Position numbers and translations under genes: made by a program. From Pseudomonas guineae (GTDB lineage: Bacteria; Pseudomonadota; Gammaproteobacteria; Pseudomonadales; Pseudomonadaceae): a DNA stretch of 64,000 bases. The DNA lies in the NCBI RefSeq assembly GCF_900113745.1, contig NZ_FOQL01000001.1, forward strand, positions 1,364,001 to 1,428,000, written 5' to 3'. How positions within the stretch are numbered: position 1 is the first letter of the stretch; every line of letters begins with the position of its first letter. Under the pieces are notes generated by a model. That model was not told the DNA's origin and ran no database searches. It saw only the letters and a program-made list of their open reading frames with translations. This document shows, piece after piece, positions 36,659 through 45,233 of this stretch.

Positions 36659-36868
36659 ATGGGCTGCACCGACAGCAATACTGAAAATGACCAGCATTGG
36701 AGCCTGGAAAGTCTCAACAAGGCCTACCAGCAGGGCTACATGGCAGGGCTGACCGGGCAAACCAATACCCCGCGCGCACTCGCCGCGGATGTATTGATTG
36801 CGGCCTGGGAAGCCGGCTGGGATGACGGCCACGAGCAATTCGAGCTGCATAAACGCCACAGCGCCTGA
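36659..36868 (+). CDS. Small RMF/CrpP-like protein
   Basis: 69 aa from ATG 36659, with no clear Shine-Dalgarno. The core LNKAYQQGYMAGLTGQTNTP is followed by AAWEAGWDDGHEQFE. This matches the 'GYxAGxxG ... W..GW..G' pattern of the ribosome modulation factor family, but the usual CPY/CPF triplet of RMF is absent (PRALAADVL stands there). RMF dimerises ribosomes in stationary phase; CrpP relatives have also been linked to drug modification. Whether this short, diverged member binds ribosomes is unknown. The start could lie further upstream in the same frame (36575). Confidence 0.6.
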   Translation: MGCTDSNTENDQHWSLESLNKAYQQGYMAGLTGQTNTPRALAADVLIAAWEAGWDDGHEQFELHKRHSA

Positions 36869-36980
36869 CCTTCCCCACCACCACACACCTGCACTTCACC
36901 CGCCCCACTGCGCCTCCCCCCACGCCTGCAATCCTTCGCACCCACACTAAGGTTTAACAGCCTGACGCATCGGCTTATCT

Positions 36981-37063
36981 CGATTTTTATTCGATATAAA
37001 TCGTTTAAAGCGGAAAAAATTACTTCCAGATACTTTTAAAGCCGATTTTTATCGGCTATAAAT
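36981..37063. promoter_or_regulatory. AT-rich operator-like direct repeat upstream of aguB
   Basis: Two 21-bp copies with the core CGATTTTTAT...TATAAAT lie at 36981-37001 and 37043-37063, offset by 62 bp, about six helical turns. The first is itself nearly palindromic (CGATTTtTAT/ATAtAAATCG); the second forms the perfect hairpin GCCGAT-TTTT-ATCGGC. The strip is much richer in A+T than its surroundings. It probably binds a regulator of agmatine catabolism; aguR is not in the window. Confidence 0.5.
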
Positions 37064-37160
37064 AGCCCTCCAGCCACAGTGCCTCGGCGCGCGCTATTTC
37101 GCCGCCACAGGCCTGCGCTAGCGTCAGATAAACGCCCCTACGGCTCCTGAGGTGTAAGAA

Positions 37161-38042
37161 ATGCCCCGTATCGTTACCGTCGCCGCCACCCAAATGGCCT
37201 GCTCCTGGGACAGTGCCGCGAATCTCGCCAAGGCCGAGCAGCTGGTGCGTCAAGCCGCAGCCAAGGGCGCGCAGATCATCCTGCTGCAGGAACTGTTCGA
37301 AACCCCGTACTTCTGCCAGAAGCCCAACCCTGACTACCTGCAACTGGCCACCCCGGCTGAGCGTAATCCGGCGATTCTGCACTTCCAGAAAATCGCCAAG
37401 GAATTGCAGGTGGTACTGCCGATCAGCTTCTTTGAGCTGGCCGGCCGCGCGCGCTTCAATAGCATCGCGATCATCGATGCCGACGGCAGTAACCTCGGGA
37501 TTTATCGGAAAAGCCATATCCCGGATGGCCCGGGCTATCACGAGAAGTACTACTTCAACCCCGGCGATACTGGTTTCAAGGTGTGGAATACCCGCTACGC
37601 CAAGATTGGCGTGGGCATCTGCTGGGATCAGTGGTTCCCCGAGTGCGCGCGCAGCATGGCGCTGCTCGGTGCGGAAATCCTCTTCTACCCGACTGCCATC
37701 GGCAGTGAGCCGCACGACCCGAGCATCAGCTCGCGCGATCATTGGCAGCGTGTGCAGCAAGGCCATGCCGGGGCGAACCTGATGCCGGTGATTGCCAGCA
37801 ACCGTATTGGCCGCGAAGTGCAAAGTGGCTCGCACATTACCTTCTACGGTTCGTCGTTTATTACCGACCCGTTCGGCGCCAAGGTTGAGGAAGCCAACGA
37901 AACCGACGAGGCGGTACTGATGCACAGCTTCGACCTGGATCAGCTGGAGCATATCCGCAGTGCCTGGGGTAGCTTCCGTGACCGACGGCCCAACCTCTAT
38001 GGACCGTTGAAGACCCTCGACGGCCAATTGGCCTGCGACTAA
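37161..38042 (+). CDS. aguB: N-carbamoylputrescine amidase
   Basis: 293 aa, nitrilase superfamily. It hydrolyses N-carbamoylputrescine to putrescine, CO2 and ammonia. The Glu-Lys-Cys triad is visible: Glu in [11 protein letters not shown] (about 43), Lys in [18 protein letters not shown] (about 119) and Cys in [10 protein letters not shown] (about 155). Length and motifs match P. aeruginosa AguB. It is followed after 101 bp by aguA, which makes its substrate; a REP-like element lies between them. The two form an agmatine-to-putrescine pathway. Confidence 0.96.
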   Translation: MPRIVTVAATQMACSWDSAANLAKAEQLVRQAAAKGAQIILLQELFETPYFCQKPNPDYLQLATPAERNPAILHFQKIAKELQVVLPISFFELAGRARFNSIAIIDADGSNLGIYRKSHIPDGPGYHEKYYFNPGDTGFKVWNTRYAKIGVGICWDQWFPECARSMALLGAEILFYPTAIGSEPHDPSISSRDHWQRVQQGHAGANLMPVIASNRIGREVQSGSHITFYGSSFITDPFGAKVEEANETDEAVLMHSFDLDQLEHIRSAWGSFRDRRPNLYGPLKTLDGQLACD

Positions 38043-38050
38043 GACCACCC

Positions 38051-38116
38051 TGTAGGATGGGCCGATGCGCGCAGCGCGTGATACCCATGATGGCTAGCGC
38101 TACGCTAACCCCATCC
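38051..38116. repeat. REP-like palindromic element between aguB and aguA
   Basis: Runs from CTGTAGGATGGG to CCCCATCCG, so the ends form the inverted pair GGATGGG/CCCATCC; an inner GCGCGCAGCGCG palindrome is also present. Extragenic elements with GTAGGATGGG ends are common in Pseudomonas. It could reduce aguA expression relative to aguB. Confidence 0.5.
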
Positions 38117-38143
38117 GATTACGCTCAATGTTTTGGTGAACCA

Positions 38144-39250
38144 ATGACAACCCTGAACAGCACCCCACGCACCGACGGTTTCCGCATGCCTGCCGAGTGG
38201 GAACCCCATAGCCAGACGTGGATGGTCTGGCCCGAACGCCCGGATAACTGGCGTCTGGGCGGCAAGCCGGCGCAAGCCGCGTTTACGGCCGTAGCCAGAG
38301 CGATTGCCGAATTTGAGCCGGTGACCGTTGGTGTATCCGCCAGTCAGTACGAAAACGCCTGCGAACGCCTGAGCCACAGCAATATCCGCGTGGTGGAAAT
38401 CAGCACCGACGACGCCTGGGTACGTGACACCGGGCCGACCTTCGTCACCAACAACAGCGGTGAGGTACGCGGTGTGGATTGGGCGTTCAACGCCTGGGGC
38501 GGCCTCAATGGCGGCCTTTATGCCAGCTGGGTACGTGACGATCAGGTGGCGCGCAAGATCCTGCAGATCGAAGGCCAGCAGCGCTACCGCACCGATGAGC
38601 TGACCCTCGAAGGCGGCTCCATCCACGTGGATGGTGAAGGCACCCTGATCACCACCGAGGAATGCCTGCTCAACCCCAACCGCAACCCGCACCTGAACCG
38701 TGAGCAGATTGAGCAGTACCTCGCCGATCACCTGGCCATCGACAGGGTAATCTGGCTGCCGGATGGCCTGTTCAACGACGAAACCGACGGCCACGTCGAT
38801 AACTTCTGCTGCTACGTGCGCCCCGGCGAAGTGCTGCTGGCCTGGACTGACGATGCAAACGACCCTAACTACCCACGCTGCCAGGCTGCCATGCGCGTGC
38901 TGGAGAGCGCCCGTGATGCCCAAGGCCGTCAGCTGATTGTGCACAAGATGCCGATTCCTGGCCCGCTGCATGCGAGCGTCGAAGAATGCGCGGGCGTCGA
39001 TCTGGTTGCGGGCAGCCAGGAACGCGATCCGTCAATCCGATTGGCGGGTTCCTACGTCAACTTCCTGATCGTCAACGGCGGTATTATCGCGCCCAGCTTT
39101 GACGACCCGATGGACACCGAAGCAGAAGCAATCCTGCAGCGCCTGTTCCCGCAGCACCGCGTAGTCATGGTGCCGGGCCGGGAGATCCTCTTGGGCGGCG
39201 GCAATATCCACTGCATTACCCAGCAGCAACCTGCGCCGCAACACGGCTAA
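38144..39250 (+). CDS. aguA: Agmatine deiminase
   Basis: The ATG at 38144 gives 368 aa, as in P. aeruginosa; the 29-residue extension upstream would lie in the REP element. The enzyme converts agmatine to N-carbamoylputrescine and ammonia. Seen: [20 protein letters not shown] at the start, [15 protein letters not shown] near residue 88, [15 protein letters not shown] near 213 (catalytic Asp and His) and [13 protein letters not shown] at the end, where Cys357 is the nucleophile. It ends in a strong terminator. Confidence 0.96.
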   Translation: MTTLNSTPRTDGFRMPAEWEPHSQTWMVWPERPDNWRLGGKPAQAAFTAVARAIAEFEPVTVGVSASQYENACERLSHSNIRVVEISTDDAWVRDTGPTFVTNNSGEVRGVDWAFNAWGGLNGGLYASWVRDDQVARKILQIEGQQRYRTDELTLEGGSIHVDGEGTLITTEECLLNPNRNPHLNREQIEQYLADHLAIDRVIWLPDGLFNDETDGHVDNFCCYVRPGEVLLAWTDDANDPNYPRCQAAMRVLESARDAQGRQLIVHKMPIPGPLHASVEECAGVDLVAGSQERDPSIRLAGSYVNFLIVNGGIIAPSFDDPMDTEAEAILQRLFPQHRVVMVPGREILLGGGNIHCITQQQPAPQHG

Positions 39251-39254
39251 GCGC

Positions 39255-39280
39255 AAACGCCCGGCCTAGGCCGGGCGTTT
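39255..39280. terminator. Intrinsic terminator after aguA
   Basis: A perfect 26-bp palindrome, AAACGCCCGGCC followed by its mirror and TTTC, 4 bp after the aguA stop. It is symmetrical, so it can also stop transcription from the other side. Confidence 0.88.
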
Positions 39281-39362
39281 TCTAGCGGCCTGGGGGCAGC
39301 TGTTGCGCGCCCGCTGCGCAAGCAAATGCCTGCATCACAATGTGAGTGTTATTCTCACGCCC

Positions 39363-41003
39363 ATGAAATCATCCACGCCCCCTTCCAGTGATAACGCGTC
39401 CCACCCCAGCCTCTCAGACTCCAACGCCATCATTCAGGCGCTGGGCAGCGGCAAGAATAAACGCGTACGCAAACTGCTGGCTCGCATGCACCCCGGTAAA
39501 ATTGCCGCGTTGCTAGAGCTGCTTGATACAGAGCAGCGCCTGAAGCTCTGGCAACAGACCGGTCCTGAACTGGAAGAGCGCACCCTGCATCACCTGGGTC
39601 CTACCCTACGGGCGCAGTTGGCCGGCGATTCGGCTGAGGCCATGACTCCGCACGACGAAACGGACAGCGCCCCGAGCAGCCAACTGGAAGCGGTGCGCCA
39701 AGCGCTGGCTCAGGGCAAACTCAAACGCCTGGGCAAAGTGCTGCACCGCATGCACCCGGCCAAAGTTGCCGGCTTGCTGGAAGCCTTGCCACCGGTAGAG
39801 CGCCATCACGCCTGGAGCATGGTAGAGACCGAGCGAGCGGGCAAAGTCCTCACCTACCTGCATGACGAGATCCGCACCGCACTGGCCCGGGAACTCGACC
39901 CGGAAGACCTGATCGCCGCCACTGCTGAGCTTGAGCTGGATGACCGCGTCGACCTGATCCAGGCCTTGCCTGCCGAACTGGGTAACCAGTTGCTGCATGC
40001 CAGTAGCACGGCGCAGCGCCAGCAACTTGAGTCGATGCTGTCCTACCCCGAGGACTCGGCCGGCGGCCTGATGAACGCCGACCCAATTCAGGTGCGCGCC
40101 GATGTCACCGCCAGCGCAGTGCTGCGCTACTTACGCCTGCTGGAACGCTTACCGCCGCAAACTGACCTGTTAATGGTGGTCGACCGTAAGGGCCATTATC
40201 AGGGCGCCTTGCGCCTCAGCGAGCTGGTCACGGCCGAACTCGAGCAACGGGTTAGCGAGCTGATGCACCACGACATCGCCGGCATCCTTGTGACCACCAG
40301 CGGTAACCAAGTGGCTCAGCTGTTTCAGGATCACGACCTGCTTTCCGCGCCCGTGGTGGATGAACACAACCGGTTGCTCGGGCGTATCACTGTGGATGAT
40401 GTTATCGACTTGATCCGCGAAGACTCCGACCGCGCCCTGATGCACATGGCCGGCTTGAACGATGAAGCCGATATCTTCGCGCCCGTATTGGTCAGCTCAC
40501 GCCGACGTGCCGTGTGGCTGGGCATCAACCTGCTCACCGCGTTCAGTGCCGCCTGGGTGATTGGCTTGTTCCAGGCCACCCTTGAGCAACTGGTGGCGCT
40601 GGCCGTACTGATGCCGATTGTCGCCAGCATGGGCGGAATTGCCGGCAGCCAAACCTTGACCCTGGTGATCCGCGGCCTGGCCTTGGGCCAAGTGCAGAAA
40701 GGCAATATCCGCATCTTGCTCAACCGCGAGTTGGGCATCTCGATACTCAACGGCCTGTTGTGGTCGGTGGTCATCGCCCTGCTTTCCGTGTGGTGGTTTG
40801 GCAATTGGGGCATCGGCGCCGTACTCGGCGCGGCTATTTTGCTCAACCTGCTGTGTGCAGCCCTCGCGGGCTGGGCCATACCGCTGATACTGGATCGCAT
40901 GGGCATCGACCCCGCCTTGGCCGGCAGCGTGATTTTGACCACGGTGACCGATGTTGTCGGCTTCTTCGCCTTCCTTGGCTTAGCCACTGTGCTACTGCTC
41001 TAG
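39363..41003 (+). CDS. mgtE: MgtE-type Mg2+ channel with duplicated N domain
   Basis: The ATG at 39363 gives 546 aa, about 90 more than a typical MgtE. The extra length is a second N-domain copy: VRKLLARMHPGKIAALLELL (from about 35) and LGKVLHRMHPAKVAGLLEAL (from about 125), each followed by an 'ER..LW/ER..AW' helix. Then come PEDSAGGLMNADPIQVRADV, two CBS domains (about 220-355) with VDDVIDLIRED, and five TM helices from about 375 with MPIVASMGGIAGSQTLTLVIRG near 420. MgtE conducts Mg2+ (also Co2+) and is gated by Mg2+ binding to the N and CBS domains. The gene is convergent with sulP; only 7 bp separate their stop codons. Confidence 0.93.
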   Translation: MKSSTPPSSDNASHPSLSDSNAIIQALGSGKNKRVRKLLARMHPGKIAALLELLDTEQRLKLWQQTGPELEERTLHHLGPTLRAQLAGDSAEAMTPHDETDSAPSSQLEAVRQALAQGKLKRLGKVLHRMHPAKVAGLLEALPPVERHHAWSMVETERAGKVLTYLHDEIRTALARELDPEDLIAATAELELDDRVDLIQALPAELGNQLLHASSTAQRQQLESMLSYPEDSAGGLMNADPIQVRADVTASAVLRYLRLLERLPPQTDLLMVVDRKGHYQGALRLSELVTAELEQRVSELMHHDIAGILVTTSGNQVAQLFQDHDLLSAPVVDEHNRLLGRITVDDVIDLIREDSDRALMHMAGLNDEADIFAPVLVSSRRRAVWLGINLLTAFSAAWVIGLFQATLEQLVALAVLMPIVASMGGIAGSQTLTLVIRGLALGQVQKGNIRILLNRELGISILNGLLWSVVIALLSVWWFGNWGIGAVLGAAILLNLLCAALAGWAIPLILDRMGIDPALAGSVILTTVTDVVGFFAFLGLATVLLL

Positions 41004-41010
41004 ACGCCGG

Positions 41011-42732
41011 TTACTCAGGCGACAGTGCGCGTACCGCGCACAAGGGATCCAGCGTGCACAACGCTTGGTACTGGCTGAGGAACACTTGCCCGCCGAAGCT
41101 TTCGAGAAACTCAGAGCGTTTTAACCGATCCATCACCGGCCCTTTGACCTCTGACAGATGCAGTTGCACCTCGGCACTCTTCAGCTGCTCGGCGATTGCC
41201 TCCAGAGCGTCTAGCGCGCTGGCATCAATCTGGTTGACCCCCGAGCATATCAACACCAGATGGCGTACTTCAGGGCTCACGGCAATCAGCTCGCCGATGC
41301 GTGCTTCCAGATAACGGGCGTTGGGAAAATACAGGCTTTCATCAACCCGCAACGACAGCACACTGGCGCTCTGTACCGTTTTATAGCGCTGGATATTGCG
41401 GAAATGCTGACTGCCCGGTACCTGACCCACCACTGCCATGTGTGGCCGGCTGGTACGCCAGAGAAACAACAACAGCGACAGCACGACGCCTAGCATGATG
41501 CCGGCCTCAACCCCTTGCAGCAGCACGCCGAAAAAGGTGGCCAACTGCGCACCGCCCTCAGCCTTTGAGTAGCGCCAGGTGTGGCGCAAGGTCGGTATAT
41601 CGACCAGGCCAAGCACCGCGACCAGAATACTCGCCGCCAAGACCGCCTGCGGCAGGTGGCGTAATACTGGGGCCAGGCCCAGCACTGCCGCCAGCATCAA
41701 GCCCGCAGCAAAGATCCCCACCAGCGGCGTGGCCATATTGCTTTGCCGAGCCACCGCTGAACGGGAAAAACTCGCCGCCACCGGCATCCCGCCACTAAAA
41801 GCCGAGGCCACGTTGGCCGCGCCCTGCCCCAGCAGCTCCAGATCAGGGCTGATCAGCTGACGCTTGCGCATGGCCAGGCTCTGGGCAATCGAGATCGACT
41901 CAACAAACCCCACCAGAGCAATCAGCAGCGCCGCGGGCAGCAGTTCACGCAACAGGCCAAGCTCCAAGCTTGGCAGGCCCAAAGTCGGCAACCCAACAGG
42001 CACCTGCCCCACCACTTTGACCCCTTGCTCTTCCAGCTGCAGCAGCGCACCCACGGCCATCGCCAACAGCATAACCAGCAGGGCGCTGAGCTGTTTTACC
42101 CGCTGCGCCCAAGCAGCAGGCATGCCTAAAAAGCTTAAGTTACGTAGCAGCACCAATAACACCAGGCTCGCCACTCCCAACAGCAGCGTTGGCCGATGCA
42201 CCGCCGCTAACTGGGTATACAGCGCAGGCAGCACCTGCGGCAGGGTCAGGCCATCGGCTGATACGCCCAGGATATAGCGCAGCTGGCTCACGGCAATGAG
42301 TACCGCGGCACCACTGACAAACCCGGAGATCACCGGATGACTGAGAAAATTGGCAATAAAGCCCAGGCGTAACAGGCCCATCAACAGCAGCAGCGCACCC
42401 ACCAACAGGGTTAGCCCCACGGCGGCAGCACTGTAGGCCGCAGTACCGGCCGCAGCAATAGGCGCTAACGCTGCAGCTGTCATCAACGCCAAGACTGCCA
42501 CCGGGCCGAATGACAAGGCCACACCGGGGCTTGCGCCGATCAGCGCATACGCCACTAACGGCAAAATACTCGCGTACATCCCTGCCACGGCTGGGAGACC
42601 GGCTAACTGCGCGTAGGCCAACGCCTGCGGCACCAATAACAGGCATATTAAACAGGCCGCCAATAGATCGCGGCCCGCCTGACTGCGGTCGTATTCGCGC
42701 ACGGTGTTGAGCAGCGGCCACTTATAAGACAT
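41011..42732 (-). CDS. SulP-family anion transporter with STAS domain
   Basis: 573 aa. Signature of the family near the start: RDLLAACLICLLLVPQALAYAQLAGLPAVAGMYASILP, quoted here only by its key residues PQ..AYA.LAG.P...G.Y. About 10-12 TM helices up to residue 400, a SFSRSAVARQSN stretch near 315, and a C-terminal STAS domain (about 435-555: VLSLRVDESLYFPNARYLE, then INQIDASALDALEAI). It imports sulfate or another anion. It is the last gene of the BigR-type operon and overlaps the persulfide dioxygenase-like gene by 11 nt, so sulfate, sulfite or thiosulfate, the products of sulfide oxidation, are likely substrates. Confidence 0.9.
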   Translation of the reverse strand: MSYKWPLLNTVREYDRSQAGRDLLAACLICLLLVPQALAYAQLAGLPAVAGMYASILPLVAYALIGASPGVALSFGPVAVLALMTAAALAPIAAAGTAAYSAAAVGLTLLVGALLLLMGLLRLGFIANFLSHPVISGFVSGAAVLIAVSQLRYILGVSADGLTLPQVLPALYTQLAAVHRPTLLLGVASLVLLVLLRNLSFLGMPAAWAQRVKQLSALLVMLLAMAVGALLQLEEQGVKVVGQVPVGLPTLGLPSLELGLLRELLPAALLIALVGFVESISIAQSLAMRKRQLISPDLELLGQGAANVASAFSGGMPVAASFSRSAVARQSNMATPLVGIFAAGLMLAAVLGLAPVLRHLPQAVLAASILVAVLGLVDIPTLRHTWRYSKAEGGAQLATFFGVLLQGVEAGIMLGVVLSLLLFLWRTSRPHMAVVGQVPGSQHFRNIQRYKTVQSASVLSLRVDESLYFPNARYLEARIGELIAVSPEVRHLVLICSGVNQIDASALDALEAIAEQLKSAEVQLHLSEVKGPVMDRLKRSEFLESFGGQVFLSQYQALCTLDPLCAVRALSPE

Positions 42733-43585
42733 TCAAAGGCACCTTGAGGTAGCGCACACCATTGTCTTCAGCAGGCGGCAAATGACCGGCACGCATATTC
42801 ACCTGCACCGCCGGTAACATCAGCGCCGGCATGCCCAAGGTGGCGTCGCGTGCCTGACGCATGGCGACAAATGCCTCTTCATCGATACCCTGGTGCACAT
42901 GCACGTTATGCGCTCGCTGCTCAGCCACTGTGGTTTGATAACAGTGCTGCTCACGCCCCGGGGCCAAGTAATCGTGGCACATAAACAGCTGGGTGCTACC
43001 CGGCAGGGCAAACAGCTTGCTTATGGAGCGGTACAGCGTGCGCGCATCGCCACCAGGGAAATCACAACGGGCGGTGCCGTAATCCGGCATAAACAGAGTG
43101 TCGCCAACGAACGCCGCATCGCTGATCAGGTAGGTCATGCAGGCGGGCGTGTGTCCGGGCGTATGCAGGGCGCGGGCATGCAACGTGCCGATCTGAAAGG
43201 TCTGGTCATCCTGGAACAGCTGGTCAAATTGGCGGCCATCAACCGCAAACTCGCTGCCGGCGTTGAACAACTTACCGAAGGTGTTTTGCACGGTGCGGAT
43301 CTGCTCGCCAATCGCCAAGCGGCCGCCCAGGGCAGCCTTGAGATAGGGCGCGGCGGACAGGTGATCGGCATGCACGTGGGTTTCCAGCAGCCACTGCACA
43401 CTGAGGCCCTGCTCGCGCACGACGCTGATCAGCTTATCGGCGCTGGCATAGTCAGTGCGCCCGGAAGCCGCGTCATAGTCGAGCACCGAGTCGATAATCG
43501 CGCACTGCGCGGTCGCCGGATCACTGACGACATAGCTATAGGTCGAGGTGTTGGAATGGAAAAAAGCCTGGATGAGCGGTGACAT
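42722..43585 (-). CDS. blh: MBL-fold persulfide dioxygenase-like hydrolase (Blh/ETHE1 type)
   Basis: 287 aa. Metallo-beta-lactamase fold: HVHADH at 70-75 supplies metal ligands, LHTPGHTPACMTYLI near 140 has the third His, VGDTLF near 160 the bridging Asp and MCHDYLAPG near 203 the fourth His. ETHE1/Blh enzymes oxidise glutathione persulfide to sulfite with one Fe(II). The residue set and neighbours (BigR-like repressor, YeeE/YedE transporters, DUF2892) match the bigR operon described in Xylella and Agrobacterium. It is in the middle of the operon. Confidence 0.9.
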   Translation of the reverse strand: MSPLIQAFFHSNTSTYSYVVSDPATAQCAIIDSVLDYDAASGRTDYASADKLISVVREQGLSVQWLLETHVHADHLSAAPYLKAALGGRLAIGEQIRTVQNTFGKLFNAGSEFAVDGRQFDQLFQDDQTFQIGTLHARALHTPGHTPACMTYLISDAAFVGDTLFMPDYGTARCDFPGGDARTLYRSISKLFALPGSTQLFMCHDYLAPGREQHCYQTTVAEQRAHNVHVHQGIDEEAFVAMRQARDATLGMPALMLPAVQVNMRAGHLPPAEDNGVRYLKVPLNVL

Positions 43586-43630
43586 GGCAACTCCAGCTTG
43601 ACCGGCTAAGCCGGTCAGTATCGCGGTGGG

Positions 43631-43822
43631 TTAACGCTTGGTCTTGCAGGTATTGATGCCTAACAGCGAATACGCCGGACACGATCGAAACAGCCCAGTG
43701 GCCAGTGGTACGAGGCCAATCAGCCCCCACCAGCCAATCACGCCGCTCAGGCTCAAGCCGATCAGAATAAGGCCTACGGCAATGCGTAGGGCGCGGTCGA
43801 AGGTGCCAATATTTGCTTTCAT
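43631..43822 (-). CDS. DUF2892 small membrane protein
   Basis: 63 aa. Begins MKANIGTFDRALRIAVGLIL and has two short TM segments, ending FRSCPAYSLLGINTC. This is the DUF2892 (YgaP-like membrane part) family, whose members accompany rhodanese or sulfide-oxidising genes. The two conserved cysteines in the tail could handle sulfane sulfur, which is inference. Confidence 0.9.
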   Translation of the reverse strand: MKANIGTFDRALRIAVGLILIGLSLSGVIGWWGLIGLVPLATGLFRSCPAYSLLGINTCKTKR

Positions 43823-43842
43823 CGTGATCTCCCGATCCTCAC

Positions 43843-44259
43843 TCAGCTGCGCTGGCGTTCCAGCGCAGCAAACACAAGCATTCCCGCCAGCATCGCGGCC
43901 ACGAACACCAGCACCTGCCCATGTCCAGTCAACAGCAGCGCCACCGCGGGGCCTGGACAGATCCCGGCAACCCCCCAGCCCATGCCAAACAGCAGACTGC
44001 CGCCGATTAACCGGCGGTCCAACTCGCGCTTGCCGGGTAACTGCATCGGCGCGCCAAGCAGGCTGGTGCGCTGCATGCCCGCCCAACTGAAGGGCAAAAA
44101 CGCCACGCCAATGGCTGCGGCCATTACCAGCGCCAGCGAAGGATCCCAAGCGCCCGTCAGGTCGAGAAAAGCCAGTACTTTGGCCGGGTTAGCCATACCC
44201 GCCGTCAGCAGGCCGATACCGAAAATCACACCGGCGAGAAACGCCATCAATTTGCGCAT
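43843..44259 (-). CDS. YeeE/YedE-family half transporter (PmpB-like, DUF6691)
   Basis: 138 aa, about four TM helices. MAFLAGVIFGIGLLTAGMAN near the start, MGWGVAGICPGPAVALLL near 100, with the single Cys in the 'GxCPGP' turn typical of this group. Pairs of short YeeE/YedE proteins transport sulfur-containing ions such as thiosulfate or persulfide species. It starts 2 nt after the upstream partner ends. Confidence 0.88.
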   Translation of the reverse strand: MRKLMAFLAGVIFGIGLLTAGMANPAKVLAFLDLTGAWDPSLALVMAAAIGVAFLPFSWAGMQRTSLLGAPMQLPGKRELDRRLIGGSLLFGMGWGVAGICPGPAVALLLTGHGQVLVFVAAMLAGMLVFAALERQRS

Positions 44260-44261
44260 GC

Positions 44262-44693
44262 TCAGGCTCCCAGCAAGTGACGTAAAACAAACACGGTGGC
44301 AAAGCCCGCCGCCATAAAGCTCAGAGTGGCTGCCAATGAGCGTGGCGATAACCGCGATAAGCCGCAGACGCCATGCCCACTGGTGCAGCCCGAGCCATAG
44401 CGGGTACCGATACCAACCAGCAACCCGGCGACTATCAGCGCCAACCAGCCCGTGTGAATCTCAATTGCCGGCAGCTTGCTAAACAGCTGCCAGAGCAACG
44501 GCGCGAGCAGGATGCCGAGCAGAAACAGGGCCTTTTCGCCGCGCCCCTCACCGGCTCCCAACAGGCTGCCGAGCAGACCGCTAATACCCGCCACCCGGCC
44601 ATTCATCACGGCAAACAGACTCGCCGCCAGGCCGATCAGCGCGCCGCCGGCCAAGGCGCTCCAGGGTGTGAAGTTGTACCAGTCAATCGTCAT
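44262..44693 (-). CDS. YeeE/YedE-family half transporter (PmpA-like)
   Basis: 143 aa, about four TM helices. [20 protein letters not shown], then [20 protein letters not shown] near 105, the '[12 protein letters not shown]' signature with two cysteines thought to pass sulfur. It should form a two-subunit importer or exporter with the following gene. It overlaps the regulator gene by 4 nt (ATGA). Confidence 0.9.
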   Translation of the reverse strand: MTIDWYNFTPWSALAGGALIGLAASLFAVMNGRVAGISGLLGSLLGAGEGRGEKALFLLGILLAPLLWQLFSKLPAIEIHTGWLALIVAGLLVGIGTRYGSGCTSGHGVCGLSRLSPRSLAATLSFMAAGFATVFVLRHLLGA

Positions 44694-45016
44694 TTTTCGG
44701 TACCTGCGCAGAACACTTGATAAAGGGTGTTGATCACCGCCAGCGCCGCCGGGCTGCTGATGCAGTAATAGATTAGCTTGCCCTCGCGACGGGTCTCCAC
44801 GAGGCCCTCACGGCGCAGCACAGCTAACTGCTGCGACAAGGTGGGCTGCTGAATACCAAGCAGCGCCTCCAACTCGCTGACATTACGCTCCCCCTGGGAA
44901 AGCTGACACAACAACAACAGCCGATCCGGATTGCCCAGGGCTTTGAGTAATTGCCCTGCCGCATCTGCATTGGCGCGCAACTGCTGAATATCGAATGGGG
45001 TTTCGTCTGCGTTCAT
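44690..45016 (-). CDS. bigR: ArsR-family persulfide-sensing repressor (BigR/SqrR type)
   Basis: The ATG at 45016 gives 108 aa (TTG three codons upstream is an alternative). Winged helix: [37 protein letters not shown] (recognition helix), [19 protein letters not shown]. Two cysteines, Cys37 in the LLLLC segment and Cys103 near the C-terminus, are 66 residues apart, the same interval as the Cys42/Cys108 pair that forms the sensing disulfide or tetrasulfide in BigR. It is first in a six-gene operon and is expected to repress it until sulfide or persulfide rises. Confidence 0.88.
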   Translation of the reverse strand: MNADETPFDIQQLRANADAAGQLLKALGNPDRLLLLCQLSQGERNVSELEALLGIQQPTLSQQLAVLRREGLVETRREGKLIYYCISSPAALAVINTLYQVFCAGTEK

Positions 45017-45046
45017 GGCGTGCAACTCAATTAAGATAAAAACAAT

Positions 45047-45069
45047 CTATTCTTTTATATATTGAATAG
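45047..45069. promoter_or_regulatory. Inverted repeat upstream of the bigR operon, probable repressor operator
   Basis: CTATTC and GAATAG are separated by the AT-only spacer TTTTATATATT, 31 bp before the bigR ATG. ArsR-type proteins bind AT-rich imperfect palindromes of this size in their own promoters. The repeat is seen directly; binding is inferred. Confidence 0.55.
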
Positions 45070-45154
45070 CAACCCTCTACTTAGGTGCGCGCTCAACCTC
45101 CCCAGCCCTTAGCAACGACGCTGCACTCACTGCTCATTAATAAATAGCGCGCAC

Positions 45155-45184
45155 AAAAAACCCGGAACAAGGTCCGGGTTTTTT
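45155..45184. terminator. Intrinsic terminator of the porin gene
   Basis: Stem AAAAAACCCGGA / TCCGGGTTTTTT with a 6-nt loop, 50 bp beyond the porin stop codon. A/T runs on both sides would let it work both ways, which also insulates the divergent bigR promoter. Confidence 0.9.
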
Positions 45185-45233
45185 ATTCTGCTTAGGCCGC
45201 GCGGGGATAACCGCTTAGCCTGTTACCGCGCGA

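Noticed and set aside
37056..38048. Long open frame on the minus strand opposite aguB
   Set aside because: It is the antisense shadow of a well-conserved gene in GC-rich DNA and has no family features or ribosome-binding site.
38105..38971. 288-codon minus-strand frame opposite aguA
   Set aside because: Antisense shadow of aguA; the product has no recognisable domain.
39255..39280. Perfect 26-bp palindrome considered as an operator for mgtE
   Set aside because: Its GC stem, flanking A/T runs and place right after aguA mark it as a terminator.
41003..41011. Search for a bidirectional terminator between mgtE and sulP
   Set aside because: Only 7 bp separate the stop codons and no hairpin is visible there; nothing to annotate.
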